Shown here: positions 52,701-62,007 of the stretch, piece after piece
Layout of the letters: every line of letters begins with the position of its first letter
Numbering within the stretch: position 1 is the first letter of the stretch
Assembly (NCBI RefSeq): GCF_042652925.1
Contig: NZ_JBHSHC010000112.1
Span: 278,839 to 342,838 of the forward strand
Source: Effusibacillus consociatus
GTDB taxonomy: Bacteria; Bacillota; Bacilli; Tumebacillales; Effusibacillaceae
Direction: 5' to 3'
DNA length: 64,000 bases
Notes under the pieces: generated by a model
Told to the model about the DNA's origin: nothing
What the model saw: only the letters and a program-made list of their open reading frames with translations
Database searches by the model: none
Translations under genes and position numbers: made by a program

Positions 52701-53858
52701 ATGGAAGCAGTGATTGTATCAGCGGTTCGCACGGCTATCGCAAAAGAAGGAGGCTCTCTGAAGAGTATGGCTCCTTTCCAGTATGGTGGAGCAGTGATTC
52801 GTGAAGCTGTGTCTCGAGCTGGACTCAACCCGACAGAGGTGGATGATGTAATCTTCGGAAACTGTATGTCAGGCGGAGGAAATATAGCCCGTTTGTCCCT
52901 GTTGGAGGCCGGCTTGCCAGTCGAGATTCCCGGTCTTACAATTGACCGTCAATGCGGATCCGGCATGAATGCGGTGGCACTTGCTGCTGAAGCTGTCTGG
53001 GCAGGGAGAGGGGATGTATTTGTAGCCGGGGGAACAGAAAGTTTGACCCGTCGCCCGTTTTTACTTGAAAAACAGGCAAAAGCATATGATCGAACACCAC
53101 CGCGTTTTATTAATCCGCAATTGTCTCCGAAAGAAATCGGGGATCCTCCTATGGGGATCACTGCTGAAAACCTTGTAACCAAGTATGGCATTTCACGTGA
53201 TGAACAAGATCAGTTTGCATATGAGAGCCAAAGAAAAATGGCTCGTGCCATCGAGGAAGGCCGGTTTAAAGACCAGATTCTTCTTATCACCGTACGGGAA
53301 GGAAAAAATGAGTTTGTGTTTGACACTGATGAGCATCCTCGTCCGGGCACCACTTTGGAAGCACTGGCGAAGCTGCCTCCTGCATTTAAAGAGGGAGGGT
53401 CTGTGACAGCAGGCAACAGCTCGGGCATAAACGACGGAGCCTCCGCTTTGGTTGTCATGTCCAAAGCGAAAGCCGAATCCATGGGGCTTGAAATTCTCGC
53501 GAAAGTAACCGCTTACGCGGTCGCGGGTGCAGATCCGAATATCATGGGGATTGGACCTGTTCCTGCTGTTCGGAAGGTGCTCGATCGGACCGGTTGGAAA
53601 TTGGAAGATATCGATCTGATTGAAATTAACGAAGCGTTTGCCGCACAAGTTTTGGCTTGCGACAGGGAATTGCAGTTTGATAGGAGTAAGGTGAACGTCA
53701 ACGGCGGGGCCATCGCACATGGGCATCCGATCGCCGCAACGGGAGCCATCCTTTGTACAAAGCTCGTTTATGAGATGAAAAGAACCGGTCTCAAAAGAGG
53801 TATGGTCACCGCTTGCATCGGTGGGGGACAGGGAATCGCAGTCCTGTTTGAACGATAG
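52701..53858 (+). CDS. Thiolase (acetyl-CoA acyltransferase)
   Basis: A 385-residue thiolase. Nucleophile Cys85 lies in DRQCGSGMNA, His342 in AHGHPIAATGA and Cys372 in ACIGGGQG, all at the expected spacing. It cleaves 3-ketoacyl-CoA to acetyl-CoA. AAGGAGG supports the ATG at 52701; the frame is open to 52632 but overlaps the operator. First gene of a long operon that may extend to the ABC transporter. Confidence 0.93.
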   Translation: MEAVIVSAVRTAIAKEGGSLKSMAPFQYGGAVIREAVSRAGLNPTEVDDVIFGNCMSGGGNIARLSLLEAGLPVEIPGLTIDRQCGSGMNAVALAAEAVWAGRGDVFVAGGTESLTRRPFLLEKQAKAYDRTPPRFINPQLSPKEIGDPPMGITAENLVTKYGISRDEQDQFAYESQRKMARAIEEGRFKDQILLITVREGKNEFVFDTDEHPRPGTTLEALAKLPPAFKEGGSVTAGNSSGINDGASALVVMSKAKAESMGLEILAKVTAYAVAGADPNIMGIGPVPAVRKVLDRTGWKLEDIDLIEINEAFAAQVLACDRELQFDRSKVNVNGGAIAHGHPIAATGAILCTKLVYEMKRTGLKRGMVTACIGGGQGIAVLFER

Positions 53859-53869
53859 GGGGCTTTTCT

Positions 53870-54307
53870 ATGAGTCTGGAATTATTCAAACCGTTCATTG
53901 GTGTGGAATCGAATCCGGTCAAAAATGAGGTGGAAAAAGGCGCCATCCGCAAATTTGCAGATGCCATCGGAGACCCGAATCCCCTCTACCGGGATGAAGA
54001 ATATGCGAAAACAACTCGCTTCGGCCGCATCGTTGCCCCACCTACTTTTAGCCGTACATTTGAATATGGCGAGATAGTAGGGCTGACTTTTAAAAAAGAA
54101 GGGTTAATCCACGGGGAACAGCAATTCGAATATTACAAACCGATTTTTGCCGGAGATGTTTTATTCTGTTCCACCAAACTGGCTGATGTGTATGAGAAAG
54201 AAGGCAAACTCGGGCGAATGACATTTTTGGTCTATGAACAAAAAGGGGTTAATGAATCAGGCGAAACGGTGTTCATTGCGCGTTCGAGCGCGATCTACAG
54301 AGGCTAG
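53870..54307 (+). CDS. MaoC-like dehydratase, FAS1/MaoC N-terminal type
   Basis: A 145-residue hot-dog fold protein of the MaoC_dehydrat_N type (IRKFADAIGDPNPLYRDEEY, PPTFSRTFEY). Members of this branch usually pair with a second hot-dog subunit, as in mycobacterial HadAB. The catalytic Asp-His pair sits in the partner encoded 12 bp downstream. Probable structural half of an (R)-specific enoyl-CoA hydratase. Confidence 0.85.
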   Translation: MSLELFKPFIGVESNPVKNEVEKGAIRKFADAIGDPNPLYRDEEYAKTTRFGRIVAPPTFSRTFEYGEIVGLTFKKEGLIHGEQQFEYYKPIFAGDVLFCSTKLADVYEKEGKLGRMTFLVYEQKGVNESGETVFIARSSAIYRG

Positions 54308-54319
54308 GAGGGAAAAACC

Positions 54320-54730
54320 ATGACAGCCAAACCAGTTCAAGCAGGTGACACGATTGGTCCGCTTGTAAAGCCCCCTGTAACGAAGACCCAACTGGTGATG
54401 TATTCCGGTGCGTCCGGTGACTTTAATCCGATTCACACTGTCGAGGAATTTGCTCAGGAAGCCGGCCTTGGCGGTGTGATTGCACACGGAATGTTAACCA
54501 TGGCATTTGTGGGGCAATTAGTAACCGAAACAATCGGAATCGAAGGGGATTTGCTGAAGTTCGGGGTCCGGTTCACCGGGATGGTACGGCCGGGAGACCT
54601 TATTACCTGTGAGGGTAAAGTATTGGAGACCCGAATCGAAGGAGATCGACAATTCGTAAGATGTGAAGTTTGGGCTGCCAACCAAAAAGGTGATAAAGTG
54701 GTAGCGGGTCAAGCAGAATATATCATTTAA
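54320..54730 (+). CDS. MaoC-like (R)-enoyl-CoA hydratase subunit
   Basis: A 136-residue hot-dog protein with the hydratase 2 motif YSGASGDFNPIHTVEEFAQ, containing the catalytic Asp and His, followed by GVIAHGMLTM. It hydrates enoyl-CoA to the (R)-3-hydroxy form, the opposite stereochemistry to the crotonase. It pairs with the preceding MaoC-N protein, and an SDR that could oxidise the (R) product follows. Confidence 0.88.
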   Translation: MTAKPVQAGDTIGPLVKPPVTKTQLVMYSGASGDFNPIHTVEEFAQEAGLGGVIAHGMLTMAFVGQLVTETIGIEGDLLKFGVRFTGMVRPGDLITCEGKVLETRIEGDRQFVRCEVWAANQKGDKVVAGQAEYII

Positions 54731-54784
54731 CCCGAAAACATAATAACGCGGGACGAATCGTCCTGATTCGGAAGGAGAATCATT

Positions 54785-55537
54785 ATGAGAGTCAAAGATC
54801 GTGCAGCAATTATTACCGGATCCGGAAGCGGGATTGGAGCCGCAGCGGCGATGCGGTTGGCAGAAGAAGGGGCAAAGGTGACGGTTACAGACGTTAACGC
54901 GGCCAAATGTGAGGAGACGGCCGCTGCAATCCGAGCAGCCGGCGGGGAAGCGATTGCGGTACCATGCGATGTCACCAGCCGTCAGTCTGTTGAAGAAATG
55001 GTACAAAAAACGGTCGATACATTTGGTCGGCTGGACATCCTTGTGAATAACGCAGGAGTCATTCGCGATAATTTGGTTCACAAAATGACCGATGAGGATT
55101 GGGACACTGTGATGAACGTCCACCTGAAAGGCTCTTTCTACGCAACGCAAGCCGCTCAAAAATACATGGTGCCTCAGCGGTACGGGAAGATTGTCAATTT
55201 CAGCTCCACCTCCGCATTAGGGAATCGGGGCCAGTTGAATTATGCGACAGCAAAAGCCGGTTTGCAGGGGTTTACAAAGACCCTGGCCATCGAACTTGGA
55301 AAATTCAATATTAACGTAAATGCAATTGCACCCGGGTTCATTGAAACCGATATGACGAAAGCTACCGCAGAAAGAATGGGGATCGATTTTGAAACACTGA
55401 AGCAGGCAGCTGCCGAACGTTCGCTTCTGGGGCGTACAGGGAAGCCGATCGATATTGCGAATACAGTTCTCTTCCTCGTATCGGATGAGTCCAGTTTTAT
55501 CACCGGTCAAGTTATTTACGTGCGTGGCGGAATCTAA
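54785..55537 (+). CDS. FabG-like SDR family oxidoreductase
   Basis: A 250-residue short-chain dehydrogenase close to 3-oxoacyl reductases: TGSGSGIGAA, NNAGVIRD, Ser in NFSSTSALG, YATAKAG, and the FabG-like APGFIETDM. Asp in VTVTDVN suggests NAD(H), as needed for oxidation of (R)-3-hydroxyacyl-CoA. The order MaoC-MaoC-SDR supports that role. A GGACGA-A-TCGTCC inverted repeat lies just upstream (about 54751). Confidence 0.87.
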   Translation: MRVKDRAAIITGSGSGIGAAAAMRLAEEGAKVTVTDVNAAKCEETAAAIRAAGGEAIAVPCDVTSRQSVEEMVQKTVDTFGRLDILVNNAGVIRDNLVHKMTDEDWDTVMNVHLKGSFYATQAAQKYMVPQRYGKIVNFSSTSALGNRGQLNYATAKAGLQGFTKTLAIELGKFNINVNAIAPGFIETDMTKATAERMGIDFETLKQAAAERSLLGRTGKPIDIANTVLFLVSDESSFITGQVIYVRGGI

Positions 55538-55640
55538 GTATGGATCTACTTCGACCATGGGTTCATTGATTCATAGATTGCTCCCTTGTAATTCTTGAGA
55601 GGAAAATGATCTGAATCTTCTGTGAAGGGGGACTGCCTGA

Positions 55641-57254
55641 ATGCCAAATGTATCAGTGGTTCACGGTTTGAGTCATGCAAAAGGTAAGAACTTTGTAGTG
55701 GAACCGATGTCACTCCCGGAAATGCTCGATCGTACAACAGCTCAGCATGGAGACAAAATCGGGATTACTTTCTATCAACTTCAGATGACTTACACTCAAT
55801 TGCAAGCATACACCCGACAAGTCGCAGCGGCGTTATATGAATTTGGTGTCCGGAAAGGCGACAGGGTCGGGATCATGCTGCCAAACTGTCCTCAGTATGT
55901 TGGAGCCTTTTATGGTGTCTTGCGGCGGGGTGCAGTGGTGGTTCAGGTAAATCCGTTATATACGGAGCGGGAAGTTGAATATGTGCTGCAGGACTCCGGA
56001 GCGGAAGTTCTGTTTGTTTATGCCGACTTGTATCCCAGAGTGCGAAATATTGCCGGCTATGAAAATCTAAAACAAGTGATTGTCGTTTCTTTCGTGCCCA
56101 CCAATGTCGAACTGGCTGAGAATGCGATTTTATGGGATGAATTTCTTCGTTCAGTTACACCGGTGCCGGATGAACCGGTAGATCCGCAGGAGGACGTGGC
56201 TGTTTTTCAATATACAGGCGGAACTACGGGTCGTTCCAAGGGGGCCATGTTAACTCACATGAACCTGGCAGCCAATGTTCAGCAAATCAATGAGCATACG
56301 TGTGAGGAGCCATTAGCGGAAGGAGACAAAATATTAACCGTCATCCCACTGTTTCATGTATACGGCATGAGCTGTGCGATGAATCTTGGGGTTCTAACGG
56401 GCACAAACGTGATTCTTCTGCCGCGATTTGATGTACTTGAAGTGCTGCAGACGATTAAAGAGCATAAACCTACTTTTTTTCCGGGTGTTCCTACGATGTA
56501 TGTCGCTCTAAACTCTTACCCGGGTGCTGAGCAGTATGGGATTGATGCAATCCGGATTTGCAACAGCGGATCTGCGCCGCTGCCAGTAGAACTCATGCAT
56601 TCATTCGAAAAGAAGACCGGGGCCAACATGCTTGAAGGGTACGGGCTCTCAGAGGCATCGCCCACTACACACAGCACCCCCCGGCGAGGGATTAAAAAAC
56701 CGGGAAGCATCGGCATTCCGCTTCCGGGAACGGAAGCGCGGATCGTGGATCACGCATCAGGCGGCAAGACCCTTCCGATCGGGGAGGTCGGTGAGCTTGT
56801 GATTCGAGGACCACAGGTAATGAAAGGATATTGGAACTTGGCGGAGGAGACTGCCCATACGATTCGTGACGGTTGGCTCTATACGGGAGACATTGCACGG
56901 ATGGACGAGGATGGATACTTCTATATCGTCGACCGCAAGAAAGATCTGATCATCGCCAGCGGGTATAATGTGTATCCCCGTGAAATTGAAGAAGTACTCT
57001 ATACACACCCGAGCGTGCTGGAAGCTGTAGTCGTCGGAGTACCTGACGATTACAGGGGAGAAACAGTGAAAGCTTTTCTTGTTCTCAAGCCTGGGCAAAC
57101 TGGCACGGCGGAAGAAATTGAAAAATTTTGCCGGGATCACCTCGCTGCGTTCAAAGTACCCCGACTGATCGAGTTCAGGGACGAGCTCCCTAAAACCGCG
57201 GTGGGAAAAATCCTGCGGCGTGTCTTGGCAGAGGAAGCGAAGAAACAAGCGTGA
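55641..57254 (+). CDS. Long-chain/medium-chain acyl-CoA synthetase
   Basis: A 537-residue AMP-forming ligase. Motifs are the P-loop YTGGTTGRSKGAML, EGYGLSEASP, GWLYTGDIARMDEDGYFYI and the C-terminal Lys in PKTAVGKILRR. It activates a carboxylic acid to acyl-CoA. Chain-length or ring preference cannot be read by eye. It lies directly upstream of the importer genes, so uptake and activation are probably coordinated. Confidence 0.92.
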   Translation: MPNVSVVHGLSHAKGKNFVVEPMSLPEMLDRTTAQHGDKIGITFYQLQMTYTQLQAYTRQVAAALYEFGVRKGDRVGIMLPNCPQYVGAFYGVLRRGAVVVQVNPLYTEREVEYVLQDSGAEVLFVYADLYPRVRNIAGYENLKQVIVVSFVPTNVELAENAILWDEFLRSVTPVPDEPVDPQEDVAVFQYTGGTTGRSKGAMLTHMNLAANVQQINEHTCEEPLAEGDKILTVIPLFHVYGMSCAMNLGVLTGTNVILLPRFDVLEVLQTIKEHKPTFFPGVPTMYVALNSYPGAEQYGIDAIRICNSGSAPLPVELMHSFEKKTGANMLEGYGLSEASPTTHSTPRRGIKKPGSIGIPLPGTEARIVDHASGGKTLPIGEVGELVIRGPQVMKGYWNLAEETAHTIRDGWLYTGDIARMDEDGYFYIVDRKKDLIIASGYNVYPREIEEVLYTHPSVLEAVVVGVPDDYRGETVKAFLVLKPGQTGTAEEIEKFCRDHLAAFKVPRLIEFRDELPKTAVGKILRRVLAEEAKKQA

Positions 57255-57331
57255 GGTGGGGACAGCACGGATTTGGTGCGAATCTTTAAAATGTTTCACG
57301 GATGGAGCAAAAATGTTGGAGGTGATTGGAG

Positions 57332-58195
57332 TTGGATCTATTTTTTCAACAGATCGTTAACGGCTTGGTGCTGGGCAGCATTTACAGTCTGGTAGCACTT
57401 GGAATCACTCTGATCTATGGAATTATGCATCTTCCGAACTTCGCCCATGGTCATCTGTATATGTTGGGTGCGTATTTGACATTCTTGATGATGACTCTTT
57501 ACGGGTTCAGTTATTGGCCGGCGATCCTGGTCTCCGTGGCGGCTCTTGTGGTGATTGGGATGCTGCTTGAGAGACTCGTCTTCCGCCCGTTGCAGAATGC
57601 TCCCCATATCAACATGATGATTGCTGCAGTCGGCGTTATGCTGTTTATTGAAGCAACTGCACGAAAGATGTGGGGATCTGATTATCAACGGCTTGATTCC
57701 CCGTACGACGGTGTAATCAATTTGTTTGGACTTACCATCACGGAACAACGGTTAATTGTGATTGTGTCAGCAATTGCTCTGATGGTTGGGCTGAATCTGT
57801 TTTTGAAGAGAACGGTGATCGGATCAACGATTGAAGCGATGGCCCAAAATCGGGAAGGGGCTTTCCTGGTCGGGATCAACGCCAACAAAGTATCGCTTCT
57901 GACATTTGCGATCGCCTCCGGACTGGCAGCTGCAGCCGCTTCATTGGCGGCACCCATTAACCTTGTCTATCCATCGATGGGTGCGATGGTGAACTTGAAA
58001 GCGTTTGTGATTATTGTTTTGGGCGGGATGGGAAGTATTCCCGGTGCCGTGCTCGGGGGGTACATTCTTGGACTGGCGGAAAGCATGTCAGGCACTTATA
58101 TCAATAGTGAATATAAAGACTTGGCTGCGTTTGTCCTCCTTGTTTTAATCTTAACGGTGAAACCAACCGGATTGTTTGCGAAGGAGGCCAGATAA
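57332..58195 (+). CDS. livH: Branched-chain-type ABC transporter permease (LivH family)
   Basis: A 287-residue permease with about eight membrane helices. Family segments are GLVLGSIYSLVALGITLIYG and VLGGMGSIPGAVLGGYILG. TTG at 57332 is nine bases from GGAGG; the TTG at 57326 abuts it. First of five importer genes. In this context the substrate may be an organic acid rather than an amino acid. Confidence 0.9.
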   Translation: MDLFFQQIVNGLVLGSIYSLVALGITLIYGIMHLPNFAHGHLYMLGAYLTFLMMTLYGFSYWPAILVSVAALVVIGMLLERLVFRPLQNAPHINMMIAAVGVMLFIEATARKMWGSDYQRLDSPYDGVINLFGLTITEQRLIVIVSAIALMVGLNLFLKRTVIGSTIEAMAQNREGAFLVGINANKVSLLTFAIASGLAAAAASLAAPINLVYPSMGAMVNLKAFVIIVLGGMGSIPGAVLGGYILGLAESMSGTYINSEYKDLAAFVLLVLILTVKPTGLFAKEAR

Positions 58196-58196
58196 T

Positions 58197-59225
58197 ATGA
58201 AATCCTTCTTTCCCTCGAAATGGGTTGCGGCCCTACTGCTGGTTACTGCAATTGCGATTCCTTTGCTCACTTCCAATACCTACTATCTGAATATGCTTAT
58301 TATGGCGTTTATCTGGACAATTGCGGTTAGCGGGATGAATATTATTGCCGGATATACCGGGCAATTGTCATTAGCCCAGGCGGGGTTCTTCGGAATTGGC
58401 GCTTATTCCTTAGGTCTGTTGATGACAAAGGCGGAGATGTCTTTTCTTGCTTCCTTGGCCATCGCGGTTGCTTTGACAGGAATTATCGGTGCAGTTGTAG
58501 GAATTATTTCTCTGCGCCTGAAGGGCCACTACTTTGCGATCTTCTCTCTCTGTGTGGGAGTTATCATTCTCCTGGTCATTGAAAAATGGGAATCGTTGAC
58601 GGAAGGGATCCGCGGGTTACTCGGCATCCCCATTCCGAAAATCGGCTCTTTTGAATTTGCCAGTATGAGCTCGCAGTATTACTTGATCCTTTTCTTCCTT
58701 GTGCTGGCGATGTTTGTCAATCAACGGATTGTCCGATCGTTAGTGGGAAGAACCTTTATTTCGATCCGAAACAGTGAAGAGTTGGCAGAGGCACTGGGAA
58801 TTAACGTAATGCGGAACAAAATACTGGCCTTCGTTCACTCCACCGTTTTGGCCGGTTTGGCCGGTGCATTATACGCCGGGTATATTCGATTTCTAGGGCC
58901 CGACATCGCCTCGGTTGAGCATACGTTTGACATGTTGCTGTACCTTTTGGTAGGCGGAATCAGCACTCTTTGGGGTCCTTTGGTGGGAACCACGCTTGTG
59001 ATGATCTTGATGCAATTGCTGCAGTCCTGGCAAGAGTATCGCATGATTTTTTTCGGGCCGCTGCTTGTATTGATCGTGATGTTCCTGCCGTATGGCATTA
59101 TGGGAGCTCTCAACCGGCTAAAAACGAAACGTGACTCTCGTTTGCTGAGCACTCCGGATGAGAATGCTCCATTCCAGAGAGGGGTACCTGATCACAGGCT
59201 GGCAGGAGGGGAAATCGATGCTTAA
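58197..59225 (+). CDS. livM: Branched-chain-type ABC transporter permease (LivM family)
   Basis: A 342-residue permease with the LivM motif MNIIAGYTGQLSLAQAGFFG and LLYLLVGGISTLWGPLVG. ATG at 58197 stands nine bases after AAGGAGG; the frame extends into livH. Its last eight bases overlap livG. It forms the channel with LivH. Confidence 0.9.
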   Translation: MKSFFPSKWVAALLLVTAIAIPLLTSNTYYLNMLIMAFIWTIAVSGMNIIAGYTGQLSLAQAGFFGIGAYSLGLLMTKAEMSFLASLAIAVALTGIIGAVVGIISLRLKGHYFAIFSLCVGVIILLVIEKWESLTEGIRGLLGIPIPKIGSFEFASMSSQYYLILFFLVLAMFVNQRIVRSLVGRTFISIRNSEELAEALGINVMRNKILAFVHSTVLAGLAGALYAGYIRFLGPDIASVEHTFDMLLYLLVGGISTLWGPLVGTTLVMILMQLLQSWQEYRMIFFGPLLVLIVMFLPYGIMGALNRLKTKRDSRLLSTPDENAPFQRGVPDHRLAGGEIDA

Positions 59226-59988
59226 AGCTGAAAAATTAACAAAAAGTTTCGGCGGGAATAAAGCGGTGAACGAGGTGGATTTCCATATAAGAAAAGGTGA
59301 AATTACGGCGATTATTGGTCCAAACGGGGCAGGAAAAACGACTTTTTTCAATCTGATCAGCGGTTTTCACCAGCCTACCTCCGGCAGATTGCTGCTTGAA
59401 GGTGTGGATGTCACCAAGAAGCCTTCCTACCGGATGGCGAAGATGGGGGTCGCCCGAACGTTTCAAACTACAAAACTATTCGCCGAGGCAACAGTGATTG
59501 ATAATCTGATCGTCGGACATCGTTTGAGAACGAAAAGCGGGCTTATGGGAGCGGTAATTCAGAGCAAACGGTATAAACGGGATGAAAGCGCTTGCATCGA
59601 AAAAGCTTTACAGGTTCTTGATTTTGTCGGCGCTTCTGACCTGGCCTATCGACCGGTGGCAAGCATATCGCAGGAAGCCCAAAAAAGAGTGGCCATTGCA
59701 CTTGCCTTAGCTACAAATCCGAAGCTTGTTCTGCTTGATGAACCTGCAGCCGGTATTAATGCCGATGAAACGAGCGGTCTGGCAGATCTGATTAAAAAAA
59801 TGAAACAAGCAGGTCTCACAGTTTGCATCATCGAGCACAAGATGCAAATGATTATGAATTTGGCCGACCGGATTATGGTCTTAAATCAAGGGACGAAGAT
59901 TGCCGAAGGAACACCGGCTGAAATCAGTCAGAATGAAACGGTGATTGAGGCTTACTTAGGAGGGGCTCACCATGCTCAAGCTCATTGA
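59218..59988 (+). CDS. livG: Branched-chain-type ABC transporter ATP-binding protein (LivG family)
   Basis: A 256-residue ATPase with Walker A GPNGAGKTT and Walker B KLVLLDEPAAGI. The ABC signature reads SISQEAQKR instead of an LSxGxQ-type sequence, a marked deviation. ATG at 59218 after GAGGGG; the frame extends back to 59158 without support. It overlaps livM by eight and livF by 17 bases, indicating coupled translation. Confidence 0.9.
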   Translation: MLKAEKLTKSFGGNKAVNEVDFHIRKGEITAIIGPNGAGKTTFFNLISGFHQPTSGRLLLEGVDVTKKPSYRMAKMGVARTFQTTKLFAEATVIDNLIVGHRLRTKSGLMGAVIQSKRYKRDESACIEKALQVLDFVGASDLAYRPVASISQEAQKRVAIALALATNPKLVLLDEPAAGINADETSGLADLIKKMKQAGLTVCIIEHKMQMIMNLADRIMVLNQGTKIAEGTPAEISQNETVIEAYLGGAHHAQAH

Positions 59989-60679
59989 TGTTTCAGTCAA
60001 GTATGGAAGCTTCAAGGCACTCCACTCCATCAATTTGGAAATTCATGCAGGCGAGCTTGTTGTGCTGTTGGGGGCAAACGGTGCCGGGAAGAGTACCATT
60101 TTTCGTACAATCAGCGGCCTGTTGAAGCCAACGAACGGGCAAGTCCAGTTCATGGGGCAATCGATCGGAGGATGGTCTCCGAATCGGATTGTCAAATCCG
60201 GAATAGCTCAGTGTCCGGAAGGAAGAAAGCTGTTCCCCGAAATGTCTGTTCTCAAAAATCTTGTTTTAGGCGGATACATTCACCGAAAGGACAAATCGGC
60301 CATCGCCCGTTCTTTGGAACATGTTTTTGATTTGTTTCCCGTTCTGTATGACAAAAAGGAACAACCGGCAGGCTCGTTAAGCGGCGGCCAGCAGCAAATG
60401 GTTGCGATAGCACGCGCTCTCATGGCCAGACCTAAACTGTTATTACTGGATGAGCCTTCGGTGGGACTCGCCCCGCTTGTCGTTGAACAGATGTTTTTAA
60501 CGATTGAAAAAATCAACCGCGACGGCACGGGCGTTCTGTTGGCAGAGCAAAATGCGTTTGCCGCTCTGCAAATTGCCCACCGTGGCTATATTATCGAAAA
60601 CGGTCATCTCGTATTGGAAGGAACAAGTGAAACATTACGGGATAATGAGGAGGTGAGACGCGCGTATATTGGTGCTTAA
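59972..60679 (+). CDS. livF: Branched-chain-type ABC transporter ATP-binding protein (LivF family)
   Basis: A 235-residue ATPase with Walker A GANGAGKST, a canonical signature LSGGQQQM and Walker B LLLLDEPSVGL. It pairs with LivG. Because LivG has an aberrant signature, at least one composite site depends on this subunit. Confidence 0.92.
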   Translation: MLKLIDVSVKYGSFKALHSINLEIHAGELVVLLGANGAGKSTIFRTISGLLKPTNGQVQFMGQSIGGWSPNRIVKSGIAQCPEGRKLFPEMSVLKNLVLGGYIHRKDKSAIARSLEHVFDLFPVLYDKKEQPAGSLSGGQQQMVAIARALMARPKLLLLDEPSVGLAPLVVEQMFLTIEKINRDGTGVLLAEQNAFAALQIAHRGYIIENGHLVLEGTSETLRDNEEVRRAYIGA

Positions 60680-60719
60680 AACGAGGGGGTACAAATGATA
60701 CAGAAAAGGAGAGGGTTAA

Positions 60720-61913
60720 ATGAAACGAATGATGAAATCTCTTCTCACTCTGTCAACTGCTGCTTCTCTTTTGGTTTTGACAGCGTGCGGCAATCAACCG
60801 ACGTCTGGAGGCGGAGGACAAACAAAAGTTGTCAACATTGGCTGGTCGGGTCCGCAAAGCGGCGGGGCTGCTCTCTACGGGAAGAATACGTTGGATGGGC
60901 TGCAGATGGCAGTCGATGATATCAATGCCGCTGGAGGCATTCAGGTCGGCAAAGATAAGGTCACTCTCAAACTTGTGCCCCTAGATGATAAATATGCGCC
61001 AAATGAAACTGCAACAAACGCACGTCGTTTAAAAACCGAACATAAAGCGACCATTATCTTTACACCCCATTCCGGTGGCGTGTTCGCCATGCAGACGTTT
61101 AACGCACAAGAAAAGTTTTTGATTGCCGCCTATACGAGTGAACCGAAAGTTACAGAAGCGAAAAACCCATTGACCGTTCGAATTCCTCCCCGTTATGACA
61201 CCTATCCGAAACCATTCTCGGAGGAAATGATGAAACGCTTCGGCAAAAAGGTCGCTCTGGTTCCTGGAACGCATCAGTATGCAAAAGACTGGTCCGCCAT
61301 CTTTAAGAAAACATGGACTGAACTGGGCGGTGAAATTGTGGCGGAAAACCCGGTCGATTACAATAAAGAAAGCGATTTTGCTCCAGCTGTAACGAAAGCA
61401 TTGGCCGCAAAACCGGATGTTCTTTTTGTTGGAGGTGCTTCCCAACCCACGGCACTTGTGATCAAAGCAGCGCGCGACCAAGGATTTAAAGGTGGATTTA
61501 TCCTGATGGACCAGGCGAAAGTGGAAGAGATTGAACCTGTTTTGAAAGACCCTAAAATGATGGAGGGCGTTATCGGTGTTATGCCGGCCTCCCAGCTGCC
61601 AAACGAAGGAACCAAGAAGTTTGTTGAGAGCTATCAGAAGAAGTTTGGTGCGGACAAGATCCCGACATCCGAAGTATCTTACCATTATTCCGCGATGTTT
61701 GTATTCGCAAAAGCGATGGAGTTGGCAGGAACCACAGAGGATGCTGCTGCAATCCGCGCAAAGGTCAACGAAGCAGCCAAACAAATGACTCCTGACAAAA
61801 TCCCAACTCCCGTCAGCGGATTGGCGGAAGACGGGGCATTGATCACCGAGCCGAAAGCAACTACCATGAAAGACGGGAAATATATCGAAATTCCGCTGCC
61901 TGTCTCGAAATAG
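60720..61913 (+). CDS. livJ: ABC transporter substrate-binding lipoprotein (LivJ family)
   Basis: A 397-residue periplasmic-binding-type protein. A lipoprotein signal ends in the lipobox LTAC (Cys23), followed by a Gly-rich linker and a two-lobed domain (VNIGWSGPQSGG, GLQMAVDDINAAGGI). The family binds branched-chain amino acids, amides or aromatic and aliphatic acids. Placed after an acyl-CoA synthetase, a carboxylate ligand is likely (inference). Confidence 0.9.
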   Translation: MKRMMKSLLTLSTAASLLVLTACGNQPTSGGGGQTKVVNIGWSGPQSGGAALYGKNTLDGLQMAVDDINAAGGIQVGKDKVTLKLVPLDDKYAPNETATNARRLKTEHKATIIFTPHSGGVFAMQTFNAQEKFLIAAYTSEPKVTEAKNPLTVRIPPRYDTYPKPFSEEMMKRFGKKVALVPGTHQYAKDWSAIFKKTWTELGGEIVAENPVDYNKESDFAPAVTKALAAKPDVLFVGGASQPTALVIKAARDQGFKGGFILMDQAKVEEIEPVLKDPKMMEGVIGVMPASQLPNEGTKKFVESYQKKFGADKIPTSEVSYHYSAMFVFAKAMELAGTTEDAAAIRAKVNEAAKQMTPDKIPTPVSGLAEDGALITEPKATTMKDGKYIEIPLPVSK

Positions 61914-61930
61914 GCAAAACAACAACAGAA

Positions 61931-61967
61931 GAACACTTCCTCAATGTTGTGAGGGAGTGTTCTTTTC
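61931..61967 (+). terminator. Rho-independent terminator of the importer operon
   Basis: GAACACTTCCTCA and TGAGGGAGTGTTC, with one wobble pair, around ATGTTG, then TTTTCT. Confidence 0.85.
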
Positions 61968-62007
61968 TATTATGATGGAAACATCTTACCAGTCATAGAG
62001 GTGTCCA

